A stretch of DNA of 64,000 bases, taken from positions 1,488,001 through 1,552,000 of the forward strand of contig CADCXD010000009.1 in assembly GCA_902806575.1 (NCBI GenBank), in the 5' to 3' direction. This document shows, piece by piece, positions 1 to 10,870 of the stretch. The notes beneath the pieces are model-generated. The model searched no databases. It was given only the letters and a program-made list of their open reading frames with translations, and was not told the origin of the DNA. The position numbers and the translations under genes are program-made. Numbering within the stretch: the first letter of the stretch is position 1; the number at the start of each line of letters is the position of its first letter. This DNA comes from Jackrogersella multiformis. Lineage: Eukaryota; Ascomycota; Sordariomycetes; Xylariales; Hypoxylaceae.

Positions 1-1390
1 TAGCTGAGCGCAAGGGGTTGGTTAGTATTGTCTATAGGGTTGTCTATAGGGTTGACTATAGGATTGACTATAGGTCGGAGAGCAGGTGAGCCGTACACTT
101 TCTTCTCTGTTCAGCTCTTTTCTGGGCCGGTGTGGTTAATCTATTAAATAGCCGTCGCGAGGCTCGGTAGAAGAGATTCAACAGAGAAGATGCTAGATAG
201 CGATTGTTAGCAATGGGAAGCGGTGTGCATGATAGCCCTGGGGTGTTCGCATACGTAAAGCTAGTGTTAATACTCGAACGAAGGCTTCTAGACCGACCAG
301 GAAGAACGAGCCTACAAGAGCGAGATATTCGAATCTATGGTACGTATTAGCATGGCCTACTGGAGCGAATGGCTACCTAGGTAATTATTTGAGTAGGGCT
401 ACGAACATATCTAATCGACCAAGAAACGGTAAGGGCATTTTGTTGTCGTTACGATATGTATAATACGGTGTACGGCAACACTTAGCTCAAATAGGATGGA
501 TCTCTAGGTAGATGGTCGATACAAGCTTAACGCTGCGCTATCGCTATCGCAATGAGGTGCGCATTTTATTTTCCCTAGCCTAATGTTGAATATGTCTGGG
601 GAGTAATTCGTAGTTCGTAGTTCGTAGGAAGATAGGCTATGAGGTTGAAGGTTGAAGGAATCAGATGTCAAGATGTAGCTGTTGGTGATGTCACATGTAA
701 AAAGGACTGCATCGAGGATTGCATCGAACTAAACTAAACAAAGGCAACCAACTCTAGGTATGTTCAACACCCCACGATGATGGTTATATGTGTATATTAG
801 AATAAAAAGGGAGTGCGAGAATTCGAACTTAAAAAAGTTGTGAATGATGAGAATTGTAGCAATTGAATTTTTTATTAAATTATTGATTGTTTACTTAAGA
901 AGAATTAAGAAGACGACATAATTATTGAAATCATTAAAATTACCTATCAAAGGCTCTTTCTTCATTTCATTTCATTTCATTTCAAACGGCAGCGAAGGGA
1001 GCTCTCCTTTCCTACCATGCCCTTGTGATACCCACTTATTATACCCCGGATGGTGGAAAGAATGACCTATCTCGACTAGCTACCCCTGGTCCCCTGCGTT
1101 AATATGCATTTATGATAGGTATTATGTATTGCCCAGGTACCTAAGTATATATAGTGTATGTACGTCGTTATTACCATGTAAAGCTATCAGCTACCAGCTT
1201 ACTACTAAATATTATGTAAGTCCGTCGACCAATCGGCATAGTCTTAATTAATTATGAGCTTGGGCCAACTAACTTTTCGCAATCTCAAAACTCTTGCGAT
1301 ACCAACACCTGATTCAGTCAGGTCTTGATCTGATCTGGTGGGACTGAACTTTCTACTATTTCTCTCCCATATTTCCATCATTAAGTCAAG
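1..1390. other. Intergenic/unassigned region
   Basis: I see no supportable gene. The stretch holds a 4 x 12-bp tandem repeat near its start, a short TTCAT microsatellite at about 961-984 and scattered CCTAGG motifs. The last ~100 bases are the likely leader of the PET191-type gene. Confidence 0.6.
28..75. repeat. Tandem repeat, 4 x 12 bp
   Basis: Four consecutive 12-bp units of the form TTGWCTATAGGN are visible. The first two are identical (TTGTCTATAGGG) and the last two share TTGACTATAGG with a changed final base. The function is unknown. Confidence 0.9.
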
Positions 1391-1883
1391 ATGCCGAGCT
1401 CATGTAAAGAAATAAGTATACGCCCACTTACTTAGAGAGTTGATATACTTTATTTTTATTTTTATTTTTATAGCTCGCCTAAATCCTCAACTTACTAACA
1501 ATACCCTCGTCATAGGAGCCGCACTGGCGCAATGCCTGCAAGAGTCCGAGTGTGTAATGGTACAACGACATACGGCAGCCGAGTGCCTGCGGTCACCGTT
1601 ATCCGATGATCTCCCAACGAAATGCCAACAGCTCAAGAAAGGCTTCGGCGAGTGTAGGAGGGGCATGATCGACATGCGCAAGCGATTCCGCGGGAACCAA
1701 CCCATCACCTTCAAGAGCCTCGAGACCACCGAACAGTCTGGCGAGGGGTACCAGCTGTATGCCGGAAGATCCGCCTTCGCCGGCGGCGTCCGGAAGACCG
1801 ACGGGAACGAGCCGGACCCTCAAGACTGGCGAGAGGCCGAGAATGAGAAGTACCGGAAAGAGCTGGAGGCGGAAAAGAAGTGA
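1391..1883 (+). CDS. PET191: Cytochrome c oxidase assembly factor, Pet191/COA5 type
   Basis: The spliced product is 130 residues from two exons (1391-1415 and 1516-1883). The donor is GTATAC, the acceptor CATAG, and codon 9 (Arg) is split by the intron. It has the twin CX9C pattern of the family, C5-C15 and C45-C55, plus C21 and C32. The conserved block QCLQESECVMVQRHT and the segment RKRFRGNQP match Pet191. Known family members sit in the mitochondrial intermembrane space or on the inner membrane, are imported through the Mia40 route and are needed for complex IV assembly. The start ATG opens MPSSCK, as in relatives, and the tiny first exon is easily missed. The acidic/lysine-rich tail is ordinary. 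I am confident of the identity; the splice sites are inferred. Confidence 0.93.
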
Positions 1884-2887
1884 TCCGAGCCTTTAGATAC
1901 GGGGTAGTATTATTTCGAACGGGCAGACGGACATGTCACAAAAAGCATTGGGTGGCGTTTGCGGCGTATGTGGTTTGATGGGTATTTCTAAACGTTTCTT
2001 ACCTAGGTACCTACTATGACCAATTGCACATTACCTTTAGGCATGGCTTATGATAGTCAAGTTTCCTCGGACGACAAAAATCAAATACCCTCCTGGGCTG
2101 TCTCTCGACCTTGTTTAGTTGGACTTCTACCTATATAGGGCCTCATCATCGAGCGACTGGATGCTCTATGTTATATATATGTACTTAGGTATATTGTAGA
2201 GCATTACCTATGTCCAACAACCACGTGGATAAGCATACCTAGGTAGTCTGTTCTTTATATCCATAGACCAGCCAGCCTCCTAAAGATGCAACCACTAGTA
2301 TTTAATCAGGTGTGCACATCCAATTGATACCTTTCAGACCAAGTCGAGCTCCAAGTTATCTAGACTCCCCATTATGCAATTATCCAAACGTTGAACCCGT
2401 TGACAGTTACAACGGATAATAGATAATAATGGATAATGGATAATGAAACTAGAATATTTACTAGCTCGGTCTTGGCGAAAATTCAAGACTTTTATGACGA
2501 AACATTGCATCTATAAAGTTCACTCAATTGCACCCGGCATATACATACATACATTTTTTAAGCAATTCTTTTTTTACCTTCCAATTTTCACCTCGTCACC
2601 AAAACCTAATGCAGTGCTAGATATGACGAAGTGTGCAATCGCATAGTCCTATGGCTCGTGATATACCTAGTCTACCAGCAGAACCTCCCTAGGGGCGCCG
2701 AATATCGACACACGTCCCATACAATTTCTTGCAATCCCCGTCCCCCTAACTCGACATCTACCAGAACACGCCTCAACCATATGTTCGCAAGCTTGTATAA
2801 GAACCCGTTCGGTCACCCTCGCGACGCTACACCCCCCTCCGACCTACCTACCTATCCAGGACTACACTCCGACCAGCCCTCTCATCA
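1884..2887. other. Intergenic region
   Basis: It contains several CCTAGG-type motifs (for example around 2001-2012 and 2237-2246) and a run of short TAATGGATAA repeats near 2410-2440. No gene is supportable. The last ~120 bases, C-rich and of higher GC, are probably the 5' leader of the phosphatase gene. Confidence 0.5.
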
Positions 2888-4345
2888 ATGGGCCATCCCG
2901 AGGCGCCTCTCCCGTCCCAGACGCAGCAGCGGCGCCAGACCCACGAGCTCCGTAAACTCGCCGCCGGCGGCCTGATCTTCACGACCCTCGCCCTGATCCT
3001 GCTGTGCTACGCGCGGTACAACTCGCCGACGCTCTTCTCCATCATGCCGGGCGGCGAAAACGCGCACCCCCTATCGTCCTCGTCAACCCACGACCACGAC
3101 CACGCGCCGTCCCTGACGCACCCGCCTCTCCTAGCGTCTCTCCCGGCCTCGGCGCTGCCGCGGCCGGGCGGCACGGGGCGGCTGATCGTGATCGGCGACG
3201 TGCACGGGCACCTGGCGGCGCTAGACGCGCTGCTGGCCGAGGTGGGGTACTCGGGCGCGCGCGGCGACCAGGTCGTGTTCGTCGGCGACCTGGTGAACAA
3301 GGGGCCCGACAGCCGCGGCGTCGTCGACCGCGCCATGGCCATGGGCGCCTTTGCCGTGCGCGGGAACCACGAGGACCGCGTCTTGATGGCCGCGGAAAGG
3401 GCCCAGCGCCGCAAGAAGCATAAGCACGTGAAGGGGAAGGAGGAGGATGACGAGGAAGAGGACGGAGAGAGAGATGGTGGCTCGGCTTCTGAGGGGGAAG
3501 GGAAAACAGGAAGAGGGAAAGAAGAAAAGAAAGGAGGAGAGAAAGGCGAAGAGGCGGAACTAAAAGCCCAAAAGCTGCGCAAATCCAACGCCCTCGACCG
3601 CGCCACGGCCGCGACCCTGACGCGCGCGCAGCTCTCCTGGCTCGCCGAGCAGCCGGTGATCCTGCGGCTTGGCGCGGTGTCGCCGCGCTACGGGGACGTG
3701 GTGGTGGTGCACGCGGGGCTGGTGCCGGGCGTCGCGCTCGAGAAGCAGGACCCGTGGGCGGCCATGCACATGCGCACGCTGGTCTCGCGCCCCGCCCCGC
3801 ACGCCGCCACCTTCAAGCCCAGCGAGGGCCGCGAGGGCCACCCCTGGAGCAAGCTGTGGAACGACTTCGAGAAGGAGAAGGACAAGGACAAGGACAAGAA
3901 GAAGGGCGGCGGGAAGAGAGGCGGCGCCGCGCGCAGGACCACCGTGGTCTACGGCCACGACGCCAGGACCGGCCTCAGCATCCGCCGCTACGCCTTCGGG
4001 CTCGACAGCAACTGCGCTAACGGCGGGGACCTGACCGCTCTCGTCTTCGAGTCTTCTGATTCTGCCTCTGCTTCTGCTTCTACTCCCCTATCTCCCTCCT
4101 CCACCGCTCCCCGGGCACAAGACCAAGACCACGACCACGACCCCAGCGACTCGGACGAGGCGGGTGTGCACGGGCAAGCCAAACACGGCATAACGCACCG
4201 GCTCGTCAGCGTGCGCTGCAAGGCCGCCGACCCCGACTCCGATCCCGACGATAAAGGGGGAAAGGGGGGGAAGAAGAAGAACGACAAGAAAAAGGACAAG
4301 AAGAAGGGGAAAGACAAGGGGAAAGACAAGGATGAGAAGGATTAG
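2888..4345 (+). CDS. PPN2: ApaH-like (PPP-family) metallophosphatase, PPN2 type, membrane-anchored
   Basis: This single-exon ORF of 485 residues carries all the metal-binding motifs of the PPP/ApaH-like phosphatases in order: GDVHG (103-107), GDLVNKGPDS (133-142), GNHED (159-163), HAG (275-277) and YGHDAR (355-360). A hydrophobic segment at about residues 25-42 predicts a type II membrane anchor. The arrangement resembles yeast YNL217W/Ppn2, a Zn-dependent vacuolar endopolyphosphatase, so polyphosphate cleavage in the vacuole is the best guess. An acidic/lysine-rich insertion (about 170-235) lies inside the catalytic domain, a second KD-rich insert sits near 328-345, and the last ~45 residues are almost all K, D and G. 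GC-rich codon use stands out from the AT-rich flanks. The start is the only ATG that keeps the anchor. Confidence 0.85.
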   Translation: MGHPEAPLPSQTQQRRQTHELRKLAAGGLIFTTLALILLCYARYNSPTLFSIMPGGENAHPLSSSSTHDHDHAPSLTHPPLLASLPASALPRPGGTGRLIVIGDVHGHLAALDALLAEVGYSGARGDQVVFVGDLVNKGPDSRGVVDRAMAMGAFAVRGNHEDRVLMAAERAQRRKKHKHVKGKEEDDEEEDGERDGGSASEGEGKTGRGKEEKKGGEKGEEAELKAQKLRKSNALDRATAATLTRAQLSWLAEQPVILRLGAVSPRYGDVVVVHAGLVPGVALEKQDPWAAMHMRTLVSRPAPHAATFKPSEGREGHPWSKLWNDFEKEKDKDKDKKKGGGKRGGAARRTTVVYGHDARTGLSIRRYAFGLDSNCANGGDLTALVFESSDSASASASTPLSPSSTAPRAQDQDHDHDPSDSDEAGVHGQAKHGITHRLVSVRCKAADPDSDPDDKGGKGGKKKNDKKKDKKKGKDKGKDKDEKD

Positions 4346-4875
4346 ACGTGAAAAGAAGACATAGCTATATACATTTCTGAGCAATCTTGGATACCTACCT
4401 AGACTCGGTCGGGGTTAGATAGCCAGGTCAAACCATGTTGGAGTTGTATGATACTGGGGAGATGGTCTGTATATGGACGGCATCTAGAAATCACATATAT
4501 TGCATAGCGATGGGGGCGTTGCATTTCTATTACATAGCATACTATTCAGCATATAGGTATGGCAAGCATTGTCAGTAGGGGGGCATATAATAGATAATAT
4601 CTGGACTTTCTAGTCACATTTAGAGAAATCGATATGATGTCATAGAGCAACCACAAGGCATTTGTCAACTCTCTAAATTTTACTTTTCGCTATCAGGTGC
4701 GCACCTAGTAGAACTAGCCAGCCTTTATGTTCTACCAAGTAAATCTCTTAACAATTGATGCCTCGTAACATCCCAGAAACGAAAGGCCAAAAACTGATGC
4801 ATTCTAGACTCCCAAACAAACAGCCGGTTACTCGATGCACAATTACCCTCCGCTCCCTTTGGTTCGCGTCTCGAT
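4346..4875. other. Intergenic, convergent 3' ends
   Basis: This lies between the tails of the convergent phosphatase (+) and transaldolase (-) genes. No ORF or RNA gene is evident, and it probably holds both 3' untranslated regions. Confidence 0.6.
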
Positions 4876-6345
4876 CTATGCCGAGATCTTGCCCTTGATG
4901 ATGTCCTTTAGGGTGTCGGCGTCAGCAGCGAATTTGCTGATACCCTCACGAAGCTTCTCGACAGCCATTTGCTCTTCGTTGAAGTAGAAGCGGAAGAGCG
5001 ACTCGTCGTTGATATACGACTTCTTGGAAATGTCAAGAGAAGTAGCGGCAGAGGCGTCGAGCTTCTTTGGTACAGCCGCGCTAGAGTTCAATAACTCCTC
5101 GAGCAGGTTGGGCTATGAAAACCGAATTAGTTCTATTATAACCAGGAATATAACCGAGGTTAGAGACACGAGGAAACTCACCGAGATAGTAAGGTAGTCA
5201 CAGCCAGCTAGCTCAGTAATCTCTCCGATGTTTCGGAACGAAGCACCCATGACGATGGTCTTGTAGCCGTATTTCTTGTAGTAGTTGAAGATGGCCTGGA
5301 CGGACTTGACACCAGGGTCATCCTCCTTGGCGTAGTCCTTCTTCGTCGCAGCCTTGTACCAGTCGAGGATACGGCCGACGAAGGGGGAGATCAGGAAAGC
5401 ACCGGCCTCGGCGGCGGCAATGGCCTGGACGAGTGAGAACATGAGGGTCAGGTTGCAGTTAATGCCGTGGTCACGCTGCAGGATCTCGGCGGCCTTGATA
5501 CCCTCCCATGTCGAGGCGACTTTGATCAGAATACGGTCCTTGGAGATACCCTGCTCCTTGTAAAGCTATATGGCACTTCTGTTAGCATTCATATCTACGA
5601 GTTTTAAATGATCAACATGCTAGTCACAACGTACCTCGATGATGTGTAGGGCCTTTTCGACCGAGGCCTTTGTGTCGAAAGAAAAGCGAGCATCAACCTC
5701 TGTAGAGACCTTGCCGGGGATAATCTTTAGGATTTCCTTGCCAAACTCAACTAGGAGGCTGTCAAGAGCGGCATCGACTTGGCTGTCAATGTCACCACCT
5801 TTTGTCTTGGCGTATTCGACAGCAGCGTCGATCAATTTGGCATATTCGGGCTTTTTGGACGCAGCAAGGATGAGAGAAGGGTTGGTGGTGGCATCTTGCG
5901 GTTTGTATTTTCCGATAGCTACGGTTATTATTAGTCTCTGTTACCCAGCGCAAGATGAGGTTATGAGCCAGGCGAGTTGACCCAATTGTTGTCGTGCCGG
6001 GTTTGGGTATCTAATGCGGGATATACTGACTTGCAAAGTCACCTAGAGGAATATTCGGTCAGCGCCACCATCTATTTATTCAACAATCTCTTTGATTATA
6101 TAGCTCACCAGAGTCGCAAACGACGACCTAAGGAACAAAGCAGACGTTAGTAATTGCTAGAGTTTTTAGTTTTTTTGGTGATGTAGTTCATGATGTGTGT
6201 TCCGTAATATTTCTGAGAGGCATAGGAGGAGCCCAAACTCCTCGTCCTCCGGGTCGAAAAATTCACGATGGAGGGGCAAAGTTGGTTGAGGGGTAGCGGA
6301 ACTCACCGTGCCAGAGGCCTTCAGCTGGTCGAGAGAAGTAGACAT
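4876..6345 (-). CDS. TAL1: Transaldolase
   Basis: Six exons read on the minus strand (6307-6345, 6109-6127, 6031-6042, 5635-5918, 5182-5565, 4876-5112) join in frame to 324 residues, the usual length for TalB-type transaldolases. Two micro-exons of 19 and 12 nt are needed to write VVVCDSGDFA. Signature blocks are KPQDATTNPSL, the Schiff-base lysine in ILIKVAS (about Lys133), NCNLTLMFS and GASFRN. The enzyme moves a dihydroxyacetone unit between sedoheptulose-7-phosphate and glyceraldehyde-3-phosphate in the cytosolic non-oxidative pentose phosphate pathway. The ATG is fixed by the family N-terminus MSTSLDQLKASGT. All introns are GT..AG. Confidence 0.97.
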
Positions 6346-8224
6346 GTTGTGCTTATGATACTAGGACGTTCCGAGGTGAAGATGTATAATTAATTGGTTT
6401 AAAGGGTGATTCAAAAGAAGACGGCTTTGGTTGAAGATGGAGTTGTAGAGTCTTGAGTGTTTGAAAGTTGAGGTGGGTTGTTGGGGAAGACGGCCTATTA
6501 TTATTTAGTACTAAGAGTCTAAGTACCTATAGCTAAGTATTATTTGCCCACGATGGCGATGGCGGGGCAATTCAATGGAACTGGAAGCGTCATATGTTCC
6601 ACAGTACTATCCACGAATGTATATACCTAGGTAGGTACCTAGGTACTATGGGGTACTCAGCAAACAGCCCACTTACATCCATTACCTCTAGGTATCATAT
6701 ACTCACATACTCACTTGCATGTAACCTCCCGTATCCGCAGACAGGCAGACAGGTAGCGACTACCTGATTACACTAGCAGAACTACCTAGGTAGTAGTAAA
6801 GCACATGATTTTCCGTTGTGGATGTTTCTTTCCATGTACCCCTCCATGACACCGGGCGATTCCTCCAATTTGCTCTCCAATGACAGCCACAGTCCAAGAC
6901 ATAAGGTGGCGTTGTTACCTATCGGCTATCAAGTCCTTATTAGCATTTTATATTCCTAGTCGCAACCATATATTTAAGATAATAAAAGTTATCGTTCAAC
7001 TTCATCATCGATATGCGCATAGTTGCAGAATTTATAATCGAGCTATCTCTAGTGAAGAAAATTCGAAATTCCGGATACAAGCAAGCAAGCAAACCATCTG
7101 GATCCCGGCCTTGCCGAAGATCTCAAATTTCTTCAAGATCAACTGATGGAATTCCTAACCATCGCCAATATTATTAAGTACCGGCTCACTACTACTTATA
7201 AATCAGCCAGACAGATGTACGTATATGTTACGTATGTATTACTGTGAGCCTCAAAATGGTAACATACCTAGGTAGGTCTTAGGGTAGGAATAGTGCCAGT
7301 GCCCTTACTCAGCCAACCACACTTGACATATCAATACCTACCTAGGTGCCTTTCCTCCCCTCCACGTGGGGGGTTTTCATTGACCATTGGAACGTCTCAT
7401 GTGCTTCATTCTTAATTCCGTCTGTTTGATACCCTTTGCCAAGACCACCTTCACGACAGAATGTGCTTCAAATACGTAGGGGCCAAGTCAACCTTTAGCC
7501 GCGTTTCGTTTTGTCTTAGTACAAAACATATTGTCAGTCAAATATAACGGTAGTTACTTAGTGTAGATATTCTATTCCGATTCCATCTACCTAGGTATCA
7601 TCTATCATCTATCGGCCCGGTCAAATCATCACGTTATATGTCCTGCCCGCTACCTATCCGGAGAGCTGGACGTCCTAGTATTATCTTGATTCTCTACGCC
7701 ATACCAGGTTCTTGGCAAACCTGAGAGAATTTTTCATACAATAACCAAACATCGGCGCCCTCCGTTTTCCTAATGCCAATGCAATAAGTAAGGAAACCCA
7801 CATAATGTAAGCGATTATACTGGCAAGGAGAAGATTTCAAATGATTACGTAAAATATCGTGGCAAAAAACGTTTTCTATTATCCCGAAAGACTGCCTAAT
7901 TTGGTCTCAGGATGACCTTAGTTCCTAGCCTTGAACTAAAGTTAAGACACTAAGACTTGATGCGGCTCATGAGAAAACAAGTTAAGCGACCACCTTACAC
8001 TCCTTTGATGGAAAGCAAAATTCAACATAGTATCAAAAAGCCTGCTCCCTGTTTTACTTCCAACTATGGACTATTCCAAGTAAACTTTTATCGATGTACC
8101 AAGACGCAGTTTTTTTTGTCTTCCCTATGCCATGCCATGCAGATAGATGCCAACAAGATTTGGGATAATATCTAAGAAAACAGGACTCGCCAGAGAGGTA
8201 ACACGAGCATCATGAAGGAAGTAT
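6346..8224. other. Intergenic region with CCTAGG repeats
   Basis: No supportable gene lies in these 1.9 kb between two minus-strand genes. The short open frames at 6880-7146 and 7957-8175 have no family-like composition and I treat them as chance. Palindromic ACCTAGGT clusters occur near 6624-6646, 6785-6795 and 7267-7276. Confidence 0.55.
6624..6646. repeat. ACCTAGGT palindromic repeat cluster
   Basis: The stretch reads as overlapping copies of ACCTAGGT/GGTACC and is almost perfectly self-complementary. It belongs to a repeat class scattered through intergenic DNA across the whole window. Confidence 0.8.
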
Positions 8225-10870
8225 CTAGTCCTCGGTAATATCACCGTATTCCCACATACCCAAGCGGTCAGCCTTGGCTTGCCCCTCGACCTCGCGCAGC
8301 TTCTTGAGCACCTCCTCCGAGGCCCGTCCGCGTTCCCACGCCTTCAACTTCTTAGGAACCAAAGCGTGGCCGTTGGCCACAACATCCTTGTTGATGGAGT
8401 CCGTGAATGTGCTGCTAGACTTCTTCTCGTCAAACAGGGTGATATAGCTCAAACCCTCCTTCGTATCCACGAAGTCGAAGCTGGCCACTAGTGACCTGCC
8501 GTCCGTGGCCTCGGCGATGAAGTTTAGCGCGTCGCTGAAGTAGTCAGGGGCTGTGGGCAGCTGGATGAAGGAGAGAACGGCGTCTGTAGCTTGTGCCTTG
8601 AGCTTCTGCGTCGTAAACTGCGACTGGTCCAAGGAGCGCAAGTTAGACCACGAGATCTTCTCGCTGTTACCGTAGTCTATGTAGACCACTTCGGCAACCT
8701 TCGCCGCTCTGTCGTTCGACCGAACTCGTGCACGATACCACTGGCCATCAGCGGAAAACTTAGCCGCTACGAATTCACCTGTTTTAGGGGGGTTGGCGAG
8801 AGCCTTGTTGTTCTTAGAGTCCAGGTGAAACTTCTTGAACTCGCTCATCATGACTTCCAAAGCAGAAGTGCCCTTGCCGACCTCCTGGATCTTAAGTCTC
8901 CCATTTGTGTCGATGTTGGTGACGACTACTTCCCGGTAGTCTGTAGCTTTCTTGTCTGCAGGCGTAGTATCCTTTGCCGGTTCTGCATCGGCGACCTCCT
9001 CTTCAGCATCTTCTTGTGATGGGTCCCAGTCTTGCCACAAGCCTTTCCGCCCTTCCTTAGCGCGTTGCTCGGCAGCCAAAAGCTCATTGGCGTTGCCAGC
9101 CTTTTCTGCCGAATATTGATGGACGGATGCGAGGCCTTCTTCGACTAAAATCTTGGCAAAGCTCTCGCGGTTGATGTAAAGATCTCCAATAAATCCACCA
9201 ACCTTATCAATGTCGTGAACATCGATCTCGCAATCGCGCTGATTACACCGGCGGTTGGCAAGCTCCAACGCTTCTTGCCCGAAAGGCTCCCCCTTTTCTT
9301 GAGGTAATCGAGGTGCTCGAGGGGCACGGACGCCAGCAAGCACCATAGTAAGCTTGACTCCCTCTCGGGGAACCAGGATGGTGAATCGCGAACCAGCCTT
9401 GCAGAAATCGACTACGGCAGGTACCTTTTTCTGGCGCGAAAGGGTAGAAAGCTGAATTTTTGCCTTCTGCACCGACTCCGAAACATCGACGTACGTCCTG
9501 GCTTTTGATGCCTTTCCGGACCACATGCCTTTCTTCTCCTCTCTCGCCTTCTCTTGGGCCGCAAGCAGCTCGTCGTAATTCGGAGCTCTGTCGGTATCAT
9601 CCTTACGATGTCGAATCACGGAGCACCAACCATCTTGAACTAGCAACAGGTTAATATTCTTGCCCTTTTCAGTTACGGTGGCTACGTCGCGAGCTTCGAA
9701 ATCATCGCTGGCAGGCCGGTGCCCGTCGATGGACACCCTCACGTGTTTACCAATAAGCTTCTTTCGGAGGTATTCCTTCGCTTCGTCTCTGAAAGGTGCC
9801 TCGGAGGGCTCATTGGTTCTGGGACCCCGAACGCTACTGAGGTTGATACGCTTTTCGGTGCCATTCTTGGTACGAACAAAGATCGCATCTGCTCCTTGGA
9901 TTTTTGAGACAATCATGTCAGATGAGCTACCACCCTCGGTCTTGGTTACATGGTCTTTGTGGATGCGTAATTTAGCACCCTGTGCCTTCTTTTCGGCTGC
10001 TCTGAGAGTAGCCATCTTTTGCCCGAGCATGGTGGAGTGGAAATCATTACACCTTGCCAGTCCATCAGCAAGCAGAAAATCGGCAATGCTTCCGCGAGGG
10101 TGCAAGATGGAGGCAACGAGTTGTCCCTGTGGGCTGGTCCCAACTATCTCGACCTTGACATCACGCTGAAGTAATCTTTGCTCGACGAATTGTCGTGCTT
10201 CGTTTCCGAATTCCTCGGCGGGTTGGGTTTGGCCAGTCGACTGGTTAACTCTCTCTGTTGACGGGGTACGAATGCCGGCAACAAGAGTCATAACCTGCAA
10301 GTGCTTCTTGTCGGACAACTGTAGACGCACAAGCAGACGATCTCCACTCAGGACACGTTCAACAACCGCATCGATGGGTTTGCCCTTCCATTCATTGATA
10401 TCAAGAGTGCTGGTATCATTTTGGACCTCAATAATTCCACCAATGCCTTCCCAAAGGCCTTTCCCTTCACCCTTTGCTTGCTCCTCCAACGTGCGAAGAG
10501 TTTCAAGGCGTTGGAGGACCTCTTCGGACTCTTCTTTTCGGCCCGCATCTTCTCGGACCTTGAGCCAGCCAGCTTTGACCAACTCATCCGGCAGTTGAGT
10601 TCCTTCTTTGAGTTGGGCAACTCCATAGTCTCTGCCAGATGTCGGAATGGTGTAGAGAATAGAACATTGAACGGCCTTTCCAACAACTAGCTTCCTTAGG
10701 TAATCCCGTGACTGGAATGCAAATGGTTCATCGCCCTCTCTTTTGAGATGCGGACCGGTTACAAAGGCTAGCGAGAAAATACGCTCGGCGTTTGGGTTAT
10801 TCTGGCTTGTCAACACCAAGGTGTCGCCACTCAGGACCGATTTCACATTGGCAAAAAACTGTTTCGACAT
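8225..10870 (-). CDS. SND1: Tudor staphylococcal nuclease (Tudor-SN / SND1)
   Basis: This single-exon protein of 881 residues has the complete Tudor-SN layout. Four SNase-like OB folds start near residues 4, 160, 320 and 480; each shows the VLSGDxL-type entry or a KGLW/KGMW exit motif. They are followed by a Tudor domain (about 690-750, with WYRARV and VYIDYGN) embedded in a C-terminal partial SNase fold. The family binds RNA and small-RNA or splicing complexes, and acts in stress granules and mRNA stability in the cytoplasm. The start MSKQFFANVKSVLSGDTLVL is directly at the first domain. No introns are needed. The catalytic residues of bacterial SNase are generally not kept in the family, so a binding role is more likely than nuclease activity. 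Confidence 0.95.
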   Translation of the reverse strand: MSKQFFANVKSVLSGDTLVLTSQNNPNAERIFSLAFVTGPHLKREGDEPFAFQSRDYLRKLVVGKAVQCSILYTIPTSGRDYGVAQLKEGTQLPDELVKAGWLKVREDAGRKEESEEVLQRLETLRTLEEQAKGEGKGLWEGIGGIIEVQNDTSTLDINEWKGKPIDAVVERVLSGDRLLVRLQLSDKKHLQVMTLVAGIRTPSTERVNQSTGQTQPAEEFGNEARQFVEQRLLQRDVKVEIVGTSPQGQLVASILHPRGSIADFLLADGLARCNDFHSTMLGQKMATLRAAEKKAQGAKLRIHKDHVTKTEGGSSSDMIVSKIQGADAIFVRTKNGTEKRINLSSVRGPRTNEPSEAPFRDEAKEYLRKKLIGKHVRVSIDGHRPASDDFEARDVATVTEKGKNINLLLVQDGWCSVIRHRKDDTDRAPNYDELLAAQEKAREEKKGMWSGKASKARTYVDVSESVQKAKIQLSTLSRQKKVPAVVDFCKAGSRFTILVPREGVKLTMVLAGVRAPRAPRLPQEKGEPFGQEALELANRRCNQRDCEIDVHDIDKVGGFIGDLYINRESFAKILVEEGLASVHQYSAEKAGNANELLAAEQRAKEGRKGLWQDWDPSQEDAEEEVADAEPAKDTTPADKKATDYREVVVTNIDTNGRLKIQEVGKGTSALEVMMSEFKKFHLDSKNNKALANPPKTGEFVAAKFSADGQWYRARVRSNDRAAKVAEVVYIDYGNSEKISWSNLRSLDQSQFTTQKLKAQATDAVLSFIQLPTAPDYFSDALNFIAEATDGRSLVASFDFVDTKEGLSYITLFDEKKSSSTFTDSINKDVVANGHALVPKKLKAWERGRASEEVLKKLREVEGQAKADRLGMWEYGDITED

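Noticed and set aside
781..840. GAATTCGAAC as a possible reverse-strand tRNA T-loop
   Set aside because: No matching acceptor, D or anticodon stems in the neighbouring 90 bases.
3004..4329. Several long ORFs overlapping the phosphatase on both strands
   Set aside because: Shadows produced by the high GC content of the real coding frame; low-complexity R/A/G/L-rich translations.
6880..7146. 88-codon open frame between TAL1 and Tudor-SN
   Set aside because: No family pattern or coding-like composition, no intron logic; typical chance ORF in intergenic DNA.
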